Assembly: GCF_000331305.1 (NCBI RefSeq)
Contig: NZ_KB217478.1
Location: 4,356,761 to 4,420,760, forward strand
DNA length: 64,000 nucleotides
Direction: 5' to 3'
From: Calothrix sp. PCC 7103
GTDB lineage: Bacteria > Cyanobacteriota > Cyanobacteriia > Cyanobacteriales > Nostocaceae
The stretch's first letter is position 1. The number at the start of each line of letters is the position of its first letter. The position numbers were made by a program, and so were the translations under genes. The notes under the pieces are model-generated. The model worked only from the letters and a program-made list of their open reading frames with translations. It was not told the DNA's origin and searched no databases. This document shows, piece after piece, positions 1 through 9,115 of this stretch.

Positions 1-451
1 ACTCGAAGTTAGTTATAACAGAAAGCATATTTTTATTAACTGCTTGTTGCACATAACATCTCTGACAAGATGGTTATTTTCCATGTCAACTATTTATCAA
101 ATATGATGTTTTTATCTAAGCAAAAGTTATGAATAAAATTGTATTCTATAAGATGTGTAAATAAGAAAACGCATTTACCACTTTGAGAGTTATTGTATTT
201 AATATTCTATAAAAAATACCTTATTCAAAAGCAGCTAATGACTTGAGTTTTTAATACATATGCTCATAGTGCAGCTTGACTAAAGTAGTAGCCTGGTTGA
301 AACAGCAAAAAAGCGTAAATTTAATAAGACTTTCCCTTCTGCCATCTGCCATCTGCCATCTGCCTTGCTGCACTAGTTCGCTAGTTCGCGTTGAAAGGGC
401 TGGCAATGCCCACCCTACAACCTCCCAAAACTAATGACATGAACTACTAGT
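1..451. other. Noncoding AT-rich leader with short repeats
   Basis: No supportable gene is seen. The stretch is AT-rich. It holds a short tandem array of the heptamer GCCATCT (about 338-364), a doubled CTAGTTCG at 374-388, and a hairpin repeat with the arms GGGC/GCCC around 397-415. That hairpin recurs in several intergenic spaces of this window. Confidence 0.6.
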
Positions 452-601
452 GGTAACGTCTTTGAAAAATATCTCGCACCCGGAGAAATGTTAGATGTAG
501 AACCAGGCGCCTGGTTATGGAAAGATTGAACTGTACGGATGGAAACAGTAACAGTCTATGACTTATCATCCTCCGGCGCCACTTATGTGCAACGCAAGTA
601 G
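452..601 (+). pseudogene. Remnant of an AIM24/TIGR00266-like protein
   Basis: This frame reads as about 50 residues of protein-like sequence (KYLAPGEMLDVEPGAWLWKD, then an in-frame TGA at 527-529, then VRMETVTVYDLSS, ending in TAG at 599-601). The phrase LAPGEMLDVEPGAWLWKD resembles the beta-sandwich of AIM24 family proteins, whose cellular role is poorly defined. There is no start codon, a stop closes the frame at 440-442, and no further homologous sequence is visible downstream. It is best read as a decayed fragment. The family assignment is tentative. Two GGCGCC sites lie inside it, so the fragment shares the genome's sequence habits. Confidence 0.4.
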
Positions 602-738
602 GTGGCAACTCTAACTTTAAATAAACTTTGTATTTTGACTGTTTACTGTGAAATTATTGTAAATTTTTGATTCTATATTTAGTTATTCTTAAATTCTGGG
701 AACTGTATATATAGTAATAATATACATATACTATTCTT

Positions 739-1455
739 ATGTATACACAGGTTATCTGCCTAGCGAACTCCCGGAAACGTGGCGACCGATGCATTGCTGG
801 TATCGAGCTTAGTACAGGAAGATGGGTTCGTCCCGTCACAAATTTAGATGATGGTCGCATTCCTAGTTATATTAGACTTATACAGGGTAACGAACCAGCA
901 TTACTCGATATATTAGAAATTCCTTTATCAGAAACAGGCCCAAGTTTTGGTTTTGCAAGTGAGAATCGGTTAATTTTACCTGGAATGTGGCGTCTCGGAG
1001 GAAAGGTAGAGCCAAGCGAGTTAATAAAGTACACATACAACCTGTATAACCAAATTCTTCACAACACGAAAAAATACGTTTTAATTCCTTATCTACAGTC
1101 TCAACCAGTTGAACGCAGACAAACGCTGCAACTAGTACATGTTTCAGAGTTTGAGGTTAAAAATACTGAGAGAGTTAGAGGTGGAAGTTCGTGGAAGGGT
1201 ACTATTATCGGAAAAGGTGGAGAATATTTAGCAGATGCGAATATAACAGATCCTGTGTTCGTTGAAAAACTCGACGCTGGTTATCGTCCAAAAACACCTT
1301 GTTTCGTTGCCGTTAGCTTAAGTATGCCTTGGCGTCCATCTGACTGGGAAGGTGAAGACCCTTGTTGGAAGTTAATAGCTGGTGTAATAGAAGCAAACGA
1401 CGTACAAGCATCAACAGAGGCGCCTAAATATATAAATCTTAATACAAATATCTGA
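739..1455 (+). CDS. Dual OB-fold-like domain protein, unknown role
   Basis: A 238-residue soluble protein. It opens with VICLANSRKRGDRCIAGIEL, then a GRWVRPVT phrase, and has a C-terminal PCFVAVSLSMPW block. This pattern (CxANSRK..RCIAG) is typical of a family of bacterial proteins described as having two OB-like beta barrels, often near conflict or nucleic-acid-processing genes. The biochemical activity is not known. No membrane segment or signal peptide is seen. ATG at 739 is the first Met of the frame, with no strong ribosome site. The gene contains no GGCGCC, unlike most genes here, which may mean recent arrival. The upstream 60 bases are extremely AT-rich. Family recognition is from memory of the N-terminal motif and is moderate. 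Confidence 0.55.
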   Translation: MYTQVICLANSRKRGDRCIAGIELSTGRWVRPVTNLDDGRIPSYIRLIQGNEPALLDILEIPLSETGPSFGFASENRLILPGMWRLGGKVEPSELIKYTYNLYNQILHNTKKYVLIPYLQSQPVERRQTLQLVHVSEFEVKNTERVRGGSSWKGTIIGKGGEYLADANITDPVFVEKLDAGYRPKTPCFVAVSLSMPWRPSDWEGEDPCWKLIAGVIEANDVQASTEAPKYINLNTNI

Positions 1456-1644
1456 GGGGGTGACGAAAACCCCTAAACATGAGACACAGCAGGAGTTTTA
1501 AGCAAGTGTGCCATAAAAAGATAAACACAATTTTCAGGCTTTATTGATTCTATTATCAATAACCTTAGTCTAAAAGTCTTATTTTTCGTTGGGTAAGGTT
1601 CTAAATTTACTTTTATATTTTTCTGGCTAACTCTTCTATAATCC

Positions 1645-2679
1645 TTGCTGCGTAAAGCTTTTAACCTAGATTGTCACTCCCTTAGTACAAATATTCAAAA
1701 CAAACCTGAATTTTACACAGCAGAATGTTTATATACACTTAATGGACAAACTCCAATTAATTTTACATCCGATAGTAAAACATTAACCGCGCGCAGTCAT
1801 GATACAGAAATAAATACTGTAAAGCTTTGGAACATCGATGCAGGTAAGTTAAGCAAAACACTTCAAATTCTTGCTAGTGATTTTTCTCCTAGTATAGTAA
1901 ATCATGATAATGCCATGCTTGTAAATATAGCTGATGGTGATACTATTCAGTTATGGAATACAAATGAAGGTCATTTAATACGCTGCTTTGTGGATAATAC
2001 ATCTAATACAATATTATCAGTAGCATTAAGCAAAGATGGAAGTTATATCGCCACTGCAAATAATTCAATTAAAATTTGGAAGCAAGATACTAGTAAACAG
2101 CTAGTACATCAACTCGATGTGAAATCAGATGATAACTGTATTCACACATATAGTAATATTCAATTTAGTCCAAACTGTGAAATTATTGCTAGTAAAGTCG
2201 AGACAGATTTTAATACATTTGTCGCATTGTGGAATGTTAAAACAGGAGAGTTAATTAATCGTGTAGGCGCCGGAGATTATATAAATACTTTTGCCTTCAG
2301 TCCTGATAATAAACAAATTATCACAGTAAATCAAGATGGGACAATTAGATTTTGGAATTTAGAAACTTTTCAACCTACTTTTAATCTGCTTGGACATAAA
2401 GCATCTATTAACTGTATTTGCTTTAGCTCAGATAATAAAATCATTGCTACTGCAAGTCAAGCCGAAATAAAGCTTTGGAGCGTCGCTTCATGTAACTTAG
2501 TACTAACCATCGATAATTATACAGATAATATAAATTCAATAATTTTTAGCCAAGATGGACAATTAATAGCAAGCAGTAGTAAAGATAATCAAATCAAGCT
2601 ATGGAAACTAATTAAATCACACCAAAAAAACTTTAATTATAAGAAAATGATGTGTGATATTAGCATGATTCCATTTTAA
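1645..2679 (+). CDS. WD40-repeat protein (possibly 5'-truncated)
   Basis: A 344-residue protein composed almost wholly of WD40 blades. Repeated endings of the type VKLWNIDAG, IQLWNTNEG, IKIWKQDTS, VALWNVKTG, IRFWNLETF, IKLWSVASC and IKLWKLIKS mark seven units, enough for one beta-propeller. Such propellers are protein-interaction platforms; in cyanobacteria they are usually C-terminal parts of longer signalling or NTPase proteins. Here there is no N-terminal partner: the frame opens at a TAA (1639-1641) and the only early start is TTG at 1645, with no ribosome site. Either this is a stand-alone propeller or the C-terminal half of a larger gene that has lost its 5' part. Base composition is AT-rich; one GGCGCC is present. 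Confidence 0.7.
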   Translation: MLRKAFNLDCHSLSTNIQNKPEFYTAECLYTLNGQTPINFTSDSKTLTARSHDTEINTVKLWNIDAGKLSKTLQILASDFSPSIVNHDNAMLVNIADGDTIQLWNTNEGHLIRCFVDNTSNTILSVALSKDGSYIATANNSIKIWKQDTSKQLVHQLDVKSDDNCIHTYSNIQFSPNCEIIASKVETDFNTFVALWNVKTGELINRVGAGDYINTFAFSPDNKQIITVNQDGTIRFWNLETFQPTFNLLGHKASINCICFSSDNKIIATASQAEIKLWSVASCNLVLTIDNYTDNINSIIFSQDGQLIASSSKDNQIKLWKLIKSHQKNFNYKKMMCDISMIPF

Positions 2680-2759
2680 ATTATAAAAGTTTAATCAAAA
2701 TATAAAAATGTCATTCAATCCTAAAAATGTCTGTCATGCTGAACGCAGTGAAGCATCTC

Positions 2760-3170
2760 TTTAACTATCGAAACTTTTAAGATTCTAGAATGACAAATAG
2801 AAAATTAAGTACATTTACTATCATATTTAAGATTCTTCACTACGTTCAGAATGACAAATAGAAAATTAGGTACGTTTACAATCATATTTAAGATTCTTCA
2901 CTACGTTCAGAATGACAAATAGAAAATTAGGTACGTTTACAATCATATTTAAGATTCTTCACTACGTTCAGAATGACAAATAGAAAATTAGGTACGTTTA
3001 CAATCATATTTAAGATTCTTCACTACGTTCAGAATGACAAATAGAAAATTAGGTACGTTTACAATCATATTTAAGATTCTTCACTACGTTCAGAATGACA
3101 AATAGAAAATTAAGTACGTTTACAATCATATTTAAGATTCTTCACTACGTTCAGAATGACAAATGAGAAA
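2760..3170. repeat. 61-bp direct tandem array, about 6.5 units
   Basis: Near-identical 61-bp units start at 2821, 2882, 2943, 3004, 3065 and 3126, preceded by one degenerate unit from about 2760 and ending inside the last bases of the amidase gene. Each unit carries GATTCTTCACTACGTTCAG followed by AATGACA, whose ATTCT/AGAAT arms form a small hairpin. A single-copy relative (GATTCTTCGCTACGCTCAG) is at 12403-12428 and inverted relatives are in 43400-43510. Units are contiguous with no unique spacers. Confidence 0.95.
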
Positions 3171-4124
3171 TTAATTAATAGCAATTTCTCTAAAAGAGTG
3201 AAGTATACTATAAAACTTATCAAAATCAAAACTTACAGGGTCAATTCTTTGTCCTGAACGGTCAACTGCACGGTGAGTAGTAATGCGTTCATCAGGAACA
3301 TCGCTTTGTGCAACTAACCAAGCTAAGGAATTATACTGCTCATCTGTATAACCACTGTGACTGGACACATTTTTATCCCATGCATCGGGTGGTGTCTCTA
3401 ACGAAACATGATAAGCAAAGTTGTTTACAGAAGGTTTTAAAGTTGGGTTAGTTTGTACTGTTTCGGGGCCATTAAGACCATCAAATACCGAGTTGCCGGC
3501 GCCGAACGCACGTTTATCTGGCGGAACGAGATAAACAACTAACCCATTACGTGCGATTAAAGTATGGTAGCTAACTTGTCTGTTTTCGTCCTGTGAATTA
3601 TTGCTTCTAAACGTATTAACAGCGCTTTGTGCAGAATTTGTAGTTTCGTGGAGAACTATAATTGGTGGATTGTTAATAGGAGTACCATAAACATCAGTAG
3701 CGAACCTATCCCCATAATTACTTGGGTCTGCCCAGGCAACTACATATTTAGGTGTGTAACTTTTAAATCTATAAGTAGTAGTGAACGTGCGTTTAGGCAC
3801 CTTTTTGCTAGCTGGGGTCTTTTTTGGTGCAGTCTGTGCAGTCTGTGGAGGAGTTGCTGCTGCAGGAGTTGTTGGTACAGGCGCCAAAGAAGCTTGTGGA
3901 GCTTGATTATTTACGGGTTTATTTGGTGCTTGCGCTGCGGGAGGTTTAAGATCAGATTGATACTGCACCTTGGCTGGACTCCAAGCTGACTGTTCCGAAC
4001 TAGAATCAGAATTACCTAGCTTATCCGAACTAGATACGTCTTTGCTGCCAATAAAAAACACAATCACACCCAAGACTACTAAAGAAATAGCCAGCATTCT
4101 AGTTATCCAAGCGCTATCTCGCAT
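3171..4124 (-). CDS. Membrane-anchored N-acetylmuramoyl-L-alanine amidase
   Basis: A 317-residue Amidase_2 (AmpD-type) peptidoglycan amidase, which cuts the MurNAc-L-Ala bond. An N-terminal membrane helix (about residues 9-27) is followed by a Pro/Ala/Thr-rich linker to about residue 120 and then the catalytic domain. Likely zinc ligands are His159 (VLHETT), His284 (THRAVDRSG) and Asp295 (RIDP). The protein would sit in the inner membrane with the enzyme in the periplasm, suited to wall remodelling or recycling. It has its own transcription unit, divergent from metH. Its stop codon abuts the 61-bp repeat array, which therefore forms its 3' untranslated region. The family call is firm; the physiological role is inferred. 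Confidence 0.85.
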   Translation of the reverse strand: MRDSAWITRMLAISLVVLGVIVFFIGSKDVSSSDKLGNSDSSSEQSAWSPAKVQYQSDLKPPAAQAPNKPVNNQAPQASLAPVPTTPAAATPPQTAQTAPKKTPASKKVPKRTFTTTYRFKSYTPKYVVAWADPSNYGDRFATDVYGTPINNPPIIVLHETTNSAQSAVNTFRSNNSQDENRQVSYHTLIARNGLVVYLVPPDKRAFGAGNSVFDGLNGPETVQTNPTLKPSVNNFAYHVSLETPPDAWDKNVSSHSGYTDEQYNSLAWLVAQSDVPDERITTHRAVDRSGQRIDPVSFDFDKFYSILHSFREIAIN

Positions 4125-4448
4125 TTCTAATAATTACCCATGCTACTCTATGTAATTTTAGTATCAAGCCTTAGTTATAAATAGGCAACTTATATACAAG
4201 CAAATAAATTAGTTAACTTATCTTACTGTATGTTGGGTTACGTTCCTCCACCCAACATACAATAAAAAATGTAGCTTATAATACTGTTTTTCGTAATATC
4301 AGTATTTAAACGGATAGATATGCTTGTTGGGCAAGCAAAACCTTTAAACATTTCAGTAGAAATTCAGTTACTCAAAAACCCTAAAAATTAGTGACAATAT
4401 TAAATTAAGTGGAATATTTCTACTGTTGACGTAATTTGAACAGAAAGT
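4125..4448. other. Divergent intergenic region amidase/metH
   Basis: It contains the two outward promoters by position. It holds a perfect hairpin repeat (4228-4260) and a TTGACG box at about 4425 upstream of metH. I looked for cobalamin-riboswitch landmarks ahead of metH and saw none. Confidence 0.6.
4228..4260. repeat. Hairpin repeat with conserved loop
   Basis: Perfect 11-bp arms GTATGTTGGGT / ACCCAACATAC enclose the loop TACGTTCCTCC. A second copy with the loop reverse-complemented (GGAGGAACGGA) lies at 31360-31386, so this is a dispersed repeat family and not a chance hairpin. Confidence 0.85.
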
Positions 4449-7400
4449 ATGCCTAATTCCTTTCTCGAACACTTACATAGTCCCAACCGTCCGGTCATAG
4501 TGTTTGACGGTGCGATGGGTACGAACTTACAATCACAAAACCTGACTGCTGATGACTTTGGTGGCGCCGAGTACGAGGGCTGTAATGAGTACCTTGTCCA
4601 CACGAACCCCGAAGCGGTGGCAAAAGTCCACCGTGACTTTTTAGCAGCAGGCGCCGATGTTATCGAAACGGATACTTTTGGTGGTACATCTACTGTACTT
4701 GCTGAGTATAACCTGCAAGATAAAGTTTATTACCTCAACAAAACGGCGGCAGAACTGGCGAAACGTTGTGCTGAGGAATACTCTACACCAGAGAAACCTC
4801 GTTTCGTTGCTGGTTCGATGGGTCCAGGTACTAAGTTACCAACATTGGGACATATCGCCTACGACACGATGAAAGATGCTTTTGCTCAACAAGCTTCAGC
4901 GCTTTGGGATGGTGGTGTAGATTTATTTATTATTGAGACATGTCAAGACGTGCTGCAAATTAAAGCTGCACTCAACGCTGTTGAAGAAGTGTTCGCCAAA
5001 AAAGGTGACAGGCGCCCGATAATGGTTTCTGTAACGATGGAAACAATGGGGACAATGCTAGTGGGAACGGAAATTAATGCCGTTGTAACTATTTTGGAAC
5101 CATATAAAATAGATATTCTCGGTTTAAACTGCGCTACAGGCCCCGACTTGATGAAACCACACATCAAGTATTTATCGGAGCATTCGCCGTTTATAGTTTC
5201 TTGTGTGCCAAACGCGGGTTTACCCGAAAACGTTGGTGGACAAGCGCATTATAAGCTTACGCCGATGGAACTGCGGATGTCGTTGATGCATTTTGTTGAA
5301 GACCTGGGTGTCCAAGTGATAGGGGGTTGCTGTGGGACAAGACCAGCGCATATTCAACAGCTTGCAGAAATAGCAAAAGAGCTTAAACCTGCTGAACGTC
5401 ATCCACAGTTAGAACCTGCGGCAGCGTCAATATACAGCACGCAAAATTATACTCAAGATAATTCCTTTTTAATTGTAGGAGAGCGACTCAACGCCAGCGG
5501 TTCTAAGAAATGCCGCGAAATGCTTAATGCTGAAGACTGGGACGGACTTGTGTCGATGGCACGCGCGCAAGTTAAAGAAGGCGCCCACATTCTGGATGTT
5601 AACGTAGACTATGTAGGACGTGACGGTGTGAGAGACATGCACGAGTTAGTATCCCGCATCGTTAATAATGTAAACTTGCCTTTAATGCTTGACTCCACCG
5701 AATGGGAAAAAATGGAGTCAGGATTGAAAGTAGCAGGTGGTAAGTGTATTCTTAACTCTACCAACTACGAAGACGGCGAAGAAAGATTTTTTAAGGTATT
5801 GGAACTCGCTAAGAAATACGGCGCCGGAGTAGTTATTGGTACAATTGATGAAGAAGGAATGGCCCGCACCGCTGATAAGAAATTTGAAATAGCCCAGCGT
5901 GCCTATCGTGCAGTAATTGAATATGGTATACCTGCACACGAAATATTCTTTGATACATTAGCTTTACCTGTTTCTACTGGTATTGAGGAAGATAGAGAAA
6001 ATGGAAAGGCAACAATAGAGGCAATTAAAAGGATTCGTGAGAATTTACCTGGTTGTCACTTTATGCTTGGTGTATCGAATATTTCCTTTGGTTTGAACCC
6101 TGCCGCGCGGATAGTGTTAAACTCAATGTTCTTGCATGAAGCAATGCAAGTAGGAATGGATGGAGCAATAGTCAGTCCCAATAAAATATTACCGCTTGCG
6201 AAGATTGAAGCAAAGCATCAAGAAGTTTGCCGCGATTTAATTTATGATAATCGCAAGTTTGAGAATGACATCTGTGTATACGACCCTCTCACAATACTTA
6301 CTACCTTATTTGAAGGGGTAACAACCAAACGCGAAAAAGGTGTTGACGAAAATCTCCCTGTTGAAGAGCGTCTCAAACGTCATATTATTGATGGTGAGCG
6401 CATAGGTTTAGAAGATGCTTTAAAACAGGCACTCTTAAAACACCCAGCTTTGGATATTATCAATATATTCTTGCTCGACGGCATGAAGGTAGTTGGTGAG
6501 TTGTTTGGTTCCGGACAAATGCAGCTACCATTTGTACTACAGTCAGCCGAAACCATGAAGTCAGCAGTAGCTTTCTTAGAACCGTTTATGGAGAAAAGCG
6601 AAACTGAGGATGCAAATAGTGGCAAAGGAACGTTTATTATTGCCACTGTGAAAGGAGACGTTCACGACATCGGCAAAAACCTAGTAGACATTATCTTGTC
6701 GAACAACGGTTACAGGGTAATTAACCTAGGTATTAAACAACCTGTAGAAAATATCATCGAAGCATACAACAAATACAAAGCGGATTGTATCGCGATGAGC
6801 GGCTTACTAGTTAAGTCTACGGCGTTCATGAAAGAAAACTTGGAAATATTCAACGAAAAAGGCATCACCGTACCTGTAATATTAGGAGGCGCCGCCTTAA
6901 CACCCAAGTTTGTTTACGAAGACTGTCAAAAAGCCTATAAAGGCAGAGTCGTATACGGCAAAGACGCATTTTCTGACCTCCACTTCATGGACAAACTCAT
7001 GCCCGCCAAAGCATCCACACAATGGGATGATATTAGTGGGTTCTTAGGAGAATATGCCAGCGAAAACGAAGTAGGCAGAAACGCGCTTAAAGAAGAAGAG
7101 GATGCCAAGAAAAAATCCGAAGAACCAAGAGAAAAAGACACCCTTCGTTCCGAAGCAGTCGATATAAACATCGCGCGTCCCACACCTCCTTTCTGGGGAA
7201 CAAAGCTCCTACAAAACGATGATATACCTTGGAATGAAATATTCTGGCATTTAGACTTGCAAGCACTTGTAGCAGGTCAGTGGCAGTTCCGCAAACCCAA
7301 AGAACAAACCAAAGAAGAATATACAGCTTTCTTAGAAGAGAAAGTTTATCCTATCCTTGAAAAATGGAAAGCGCGCGTTGTTGAGGAGAACTTGCTGCAC

Positions 7401-7979
7401 CCACAAGTTTTATATGGTTATTTCCCCTGTAACGCAGAAGGAAATACACTATATATGTACAACCCAGATAATCATGGGCAACAGGTTGGTGCGTTTGAAT
7501 TTCCTCGTCAGCGTTCTGGGCGCCGTTTATGTATAGCCGACTTCTTTGCACCTAAAGAAACAGGTATCATTGACGTATTCCCAATGCAAGCCGTAACAGT
7601 AGGAGAAATAGCTACAGAGTTTGCACAAAAGCTCTACAAAGATAATCAATACACAGATTATCTGTATTTTCACGGTATGGCAGTGCAAATAGCGGAAGCT
7701 TTAGCCGAATGGTCACACGCTAGAATACGTAGAGAATTGGGATTTGGTGCCCAAGAACCTGATAACATTCGCGACATGCTCGCACAAAGATATCAAGGTT
7801 CACGGTATAGCTTTGGATACCCAGCTTGTCCTAATATTCAAGACCAGTATAAACAGCTTGAATTGTTAGGCGCCGAGCGTATTAAGATGCACATGGATGA
7901 AAGTGAGCAATTGTACCCCGAACAAAGTACAACAGCAATTATCACTTATCACCCAGTAGCTAAATACTTCAGCGCCTAA
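4449..7979 (+). CDS. metH: Cobalamin-dependent methionine synthase
   Basis: An 1176-residue enzyme transferring a methyl group from methyltetrahydrofolate to homocysteine through methylcobalamin. The full domain order is visible. The homocysteine/zinc domain (about 1-320) has Cys294-Cys295 in GGCCGT. The pterin-binding barrel (about 345-620) begins at [15 protein letters not shown]. The B12 cap and Rossmann domains (about 640-890) carry DVHDIG, with His739 the lower axial cobalt ligand. The C-terminal AdoMet reactivation domain (about 930-1176) has [14 protein letters not shown]. Length is normal for cyanobacteria. A weak ribosome site precedes ATG 4449. The gene stands alone. A Glu/Lys-rich linker near residues 880-900 separates the last two domains. 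Confidence 0.97.
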   Translation: MPNSFLEHLHSPNRPVIVFDGAMGTNLQSQNLTADDFGGAEYEGCNEYLVHTNPEAVAKVHRDFLAAGADVIETDTFGGTSTVLAEYNLQDKVYYLNKTAAELAKRCAEEYSTPEKPRFVAGSMGPGTKLPTLGHIAYDTMKDAFAQQASALWDGGVDLFIIETCQDVLQIKAALNAVEEVFAKKGDRRPIMVSVTMETMGTMLVGTEINAVVTILEPYKIDILGLNCATGPDLMKPHIKYLSEHSPFIVSCVPNAGLPENVGGQAHYKLTPMELRMSLMHFVEDLGVQVIGGCCGTRPAHIQQLAEIAKELKPAERHPQLEPAAASIYSTQNYTQDNSFLIVGERLNASGSKKCREMLNAEDWDGLVSMARAQVKEGAHILDVNVDYVGRDGVRDMHELVSRIVNNVNLPLMLDSTEWEKMESGLKVAGGKCILNSTNYEDGEERFFKVLELAKKYGAGVVIGTIDEEGMARTADKKFEIAQRAYRAVIEYGIPAHEIFFDTLALPVSTGIEEDRENGKATIEAIKRIRENLPGCHFMLGVSNISFGLNPAARIVLNSMFLHEAMQVGMDGAIVSPNKILPLAKIEAKHQEVCRDLIYDNRKFENDICVYDPLTILTTLFEGVTTKREKGVDENLPVEERLKRHIIDGERIGLEDALKQALLKHPALDIINIFLLDGMKVVGELFGSGQMQLPFVLQSAETMKSAVAFLEPFMEKSETEDANSGKGTFIIATVKGDVHDIGKNLVDIILSNNGYRVINLGIKQPVENIIEAYNKYKADCIAMSGLLVKSTAFMKENLEIFNEKGITVPVILGGAALTPKFVYEDCQKAYKGRVVYGKDAFSDLHFMDKLMPAKASTQWDDISGFLGEYASENEVGRNALKEEEDAKKKSEEPREKDTLRSEAVDINIARPTPPFWGTKLLQNDDIPWNEIFWHLDLQALVAGQWQFRKPKEQTKEEYTAFLEEKVYPILEKWKARVVEENLLHPQVLYGYFPCNAEGNTLYMYNPDNHGQQVGAFEFPRQRSGRRLCIADFFAPKETGIIDVFPMQAVTVGEIATEFAQKLYKDNQYTDYLYFHGMAVQIAEALAEWSHARIRRELGFGAQEPDNIRDMLAQRYQGSRYSFGYPACPNIQDQYKQLELLGAERIKMHMDESEQLYPEQSTTAIITYHPVAKYFSA

Positions 7980-7988
7980 AACTGTACT

Positions 7989-8014
7989 TGTAGCACAGGC
8001 ATCTTGCCTGTGCA
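7989..8014. repeat. Hairpin repeat downstream of metH
   Basis: The sequence CACAGGCATCTTGCCTGTG is a perfect hairpin just after the metH stop and could serve as its transcript end. The same repeat follows the kinase gene at 60547-60570. Confidence 0.75.
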
Positions 8015-8128
8015 GTGAGTGGATATTATTTTCTTTACCACAGAGACACAGAGTACACAGAGAGGAAGAGTCAAAATTGGCGCCAACTCCCTAAAATTAA
8101 TAACACATATAGATATTAATTACTTCAA

Positions 8129-8545
8129 ATGTCTGCCAGAGATTTATTCCACTTTGCCGTTGTAAATGCCCTACAGAAAGAAGACTGGATAGTTACCGAT
8201 GACCCACTTGAAATAGAATTAGAAGATGTAACGCTTAAAATTGATTTAGGTGCAGAAAGGCTGATAGCAGCAGAAAAAGCAGAAGAAAAAATAGCAGTTG
8301 AAGTTAAAAGCTTTGCGAGTAACTCCGCAGTAAGCGACTTTCATACAGCGCTAGGACAATTTTTAAATTATCAAATAGTATTAGAAGAGAATGAATCAGA
8401 ACGTCTATTATACTTAGCAGTACCTGTAGATGCTTACGAAACATTCTTTCAAAGTCGTCTTGCTCAAATAGCGGTGCAACGGCATAAATTAAAATTATTA
8501 GTGTATGACCCAATTATGGAGGTGCTTGTAAAATGGACAAACTAG
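8129..8545 (+). CDS. xisH: XisH-family protein
   Basis: A 138-residue protein matching XisH, first known as an accessory factor for excision of the fdxN element during heterocyst differentiation in Anabaena. It has a PD-(D/E)xK-like look: the Asp in KIDLGAER and the IAVEVKSF strand fit an endonuclease-type fold, as noted for the family. Family members are common in cyanobacterial genomes far from any excised element, so a role in excision here is not implied. The gene overlaps xisI by 13 bp, indicating translational coupling. ATG 8129 gives the family's usual N-terminus (ARDLFHFAVVNALQKEDW). Confidence 0.9.
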   Translation: MSARDLFHFAVVNALQKEDWIVTDDPLEIELEDVTLKIDLGAERLIAAEKAEEKIAVEVKSFASNSAVSDFHTALGQFLNYQIVLEENESERLLYLAVPVDAYETFFQSRLAQIAVQRHKLKLLVYDPIMEVLVKWTN

Positions 8546-8868
8546 TACAGTATCGCCAATATATACAAACTATATTAACAAAACACGGCAGCTATAAGCC
8601 TAAGTATCAAGATGTTGAAAATGAACTAATATTTGACACGATGCACGACCACTATCAATTAATGCGTGTTGGTTGGAATAATTTACATCGTGTTTATCAT
8701 ACTGTCATGCACTTTGACATTAGAGATGGGAAAATCTGGATTCAGCAAAATAAGACCGATGTTGACTTAGCGTTGGAACTCTTGGAGATGGGAGTATTAA
8801 AAGAGGATATTGTGCTAGGGCTACAACCACCATACAAACGTCCGTACACAGGGTATAGCGTAGCTTGA
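8533..8868 (+). CDS. xisI: XisI-family protein
   Basis: A 111-residue partner of XisH, with the family landmarks MDKLVQYRQYIQTIL, YQLMRVGW, IRDGKIWIQQNKTD and the C-terminal GLQPPYKRPYTGY. XisI genes almost always follow xisH, and the 13-bp overlap here fits a two-gene unit that makes an obligate pair. The molecular activity is unknown; XisH is the nuclease-like member and XisI may modulate it. The gene is intact and of normal length. No element junction or integrase is seen nearby. Confidence 0.9.
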   Translation: MDKLVQYRQYIQTILTKHGSYKPKYQDVENELIFDTMHDHYQLMRVGWNNLHRVYHTVMHFDIRDGKIWIQQNKTDVDLALELLEMGVLKEDIVLGLQPPYKRPYTGYSVA

Positions 8869-9115
8869 TCTAATAGATTAGTTACAAATTAACGCTTAAG
8901 TAGATATATGAGAAGGGATAAATATGAAAGCTAAACTTTAGAGGATGTTTGAAAAGTAAAATAAGGTATAACGACAATGATATTAATTCGCATCTTTAAA
9001 TTTAAATATTAACCTAGGTGTTAGTGGATGTGCATATCTGGGAACTATATCAATAAGTCCACCAGCAGATATATCAGGACTGCCCATCTATTCAAACACT
9101 CATTCGAGGCGCCTT

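Noticed and set aside
2760-3170. CRISPR array
   Set aside because: The units are 61 bp, contiguous and nearly identical over the whole length, with no unique spacers and no cas genes nearby.
4261-4448. Cobalamin riboswitch before metH
   Set aside because: No GCCACTG-type B12 box or the associated stem landmarks were found in the leader.
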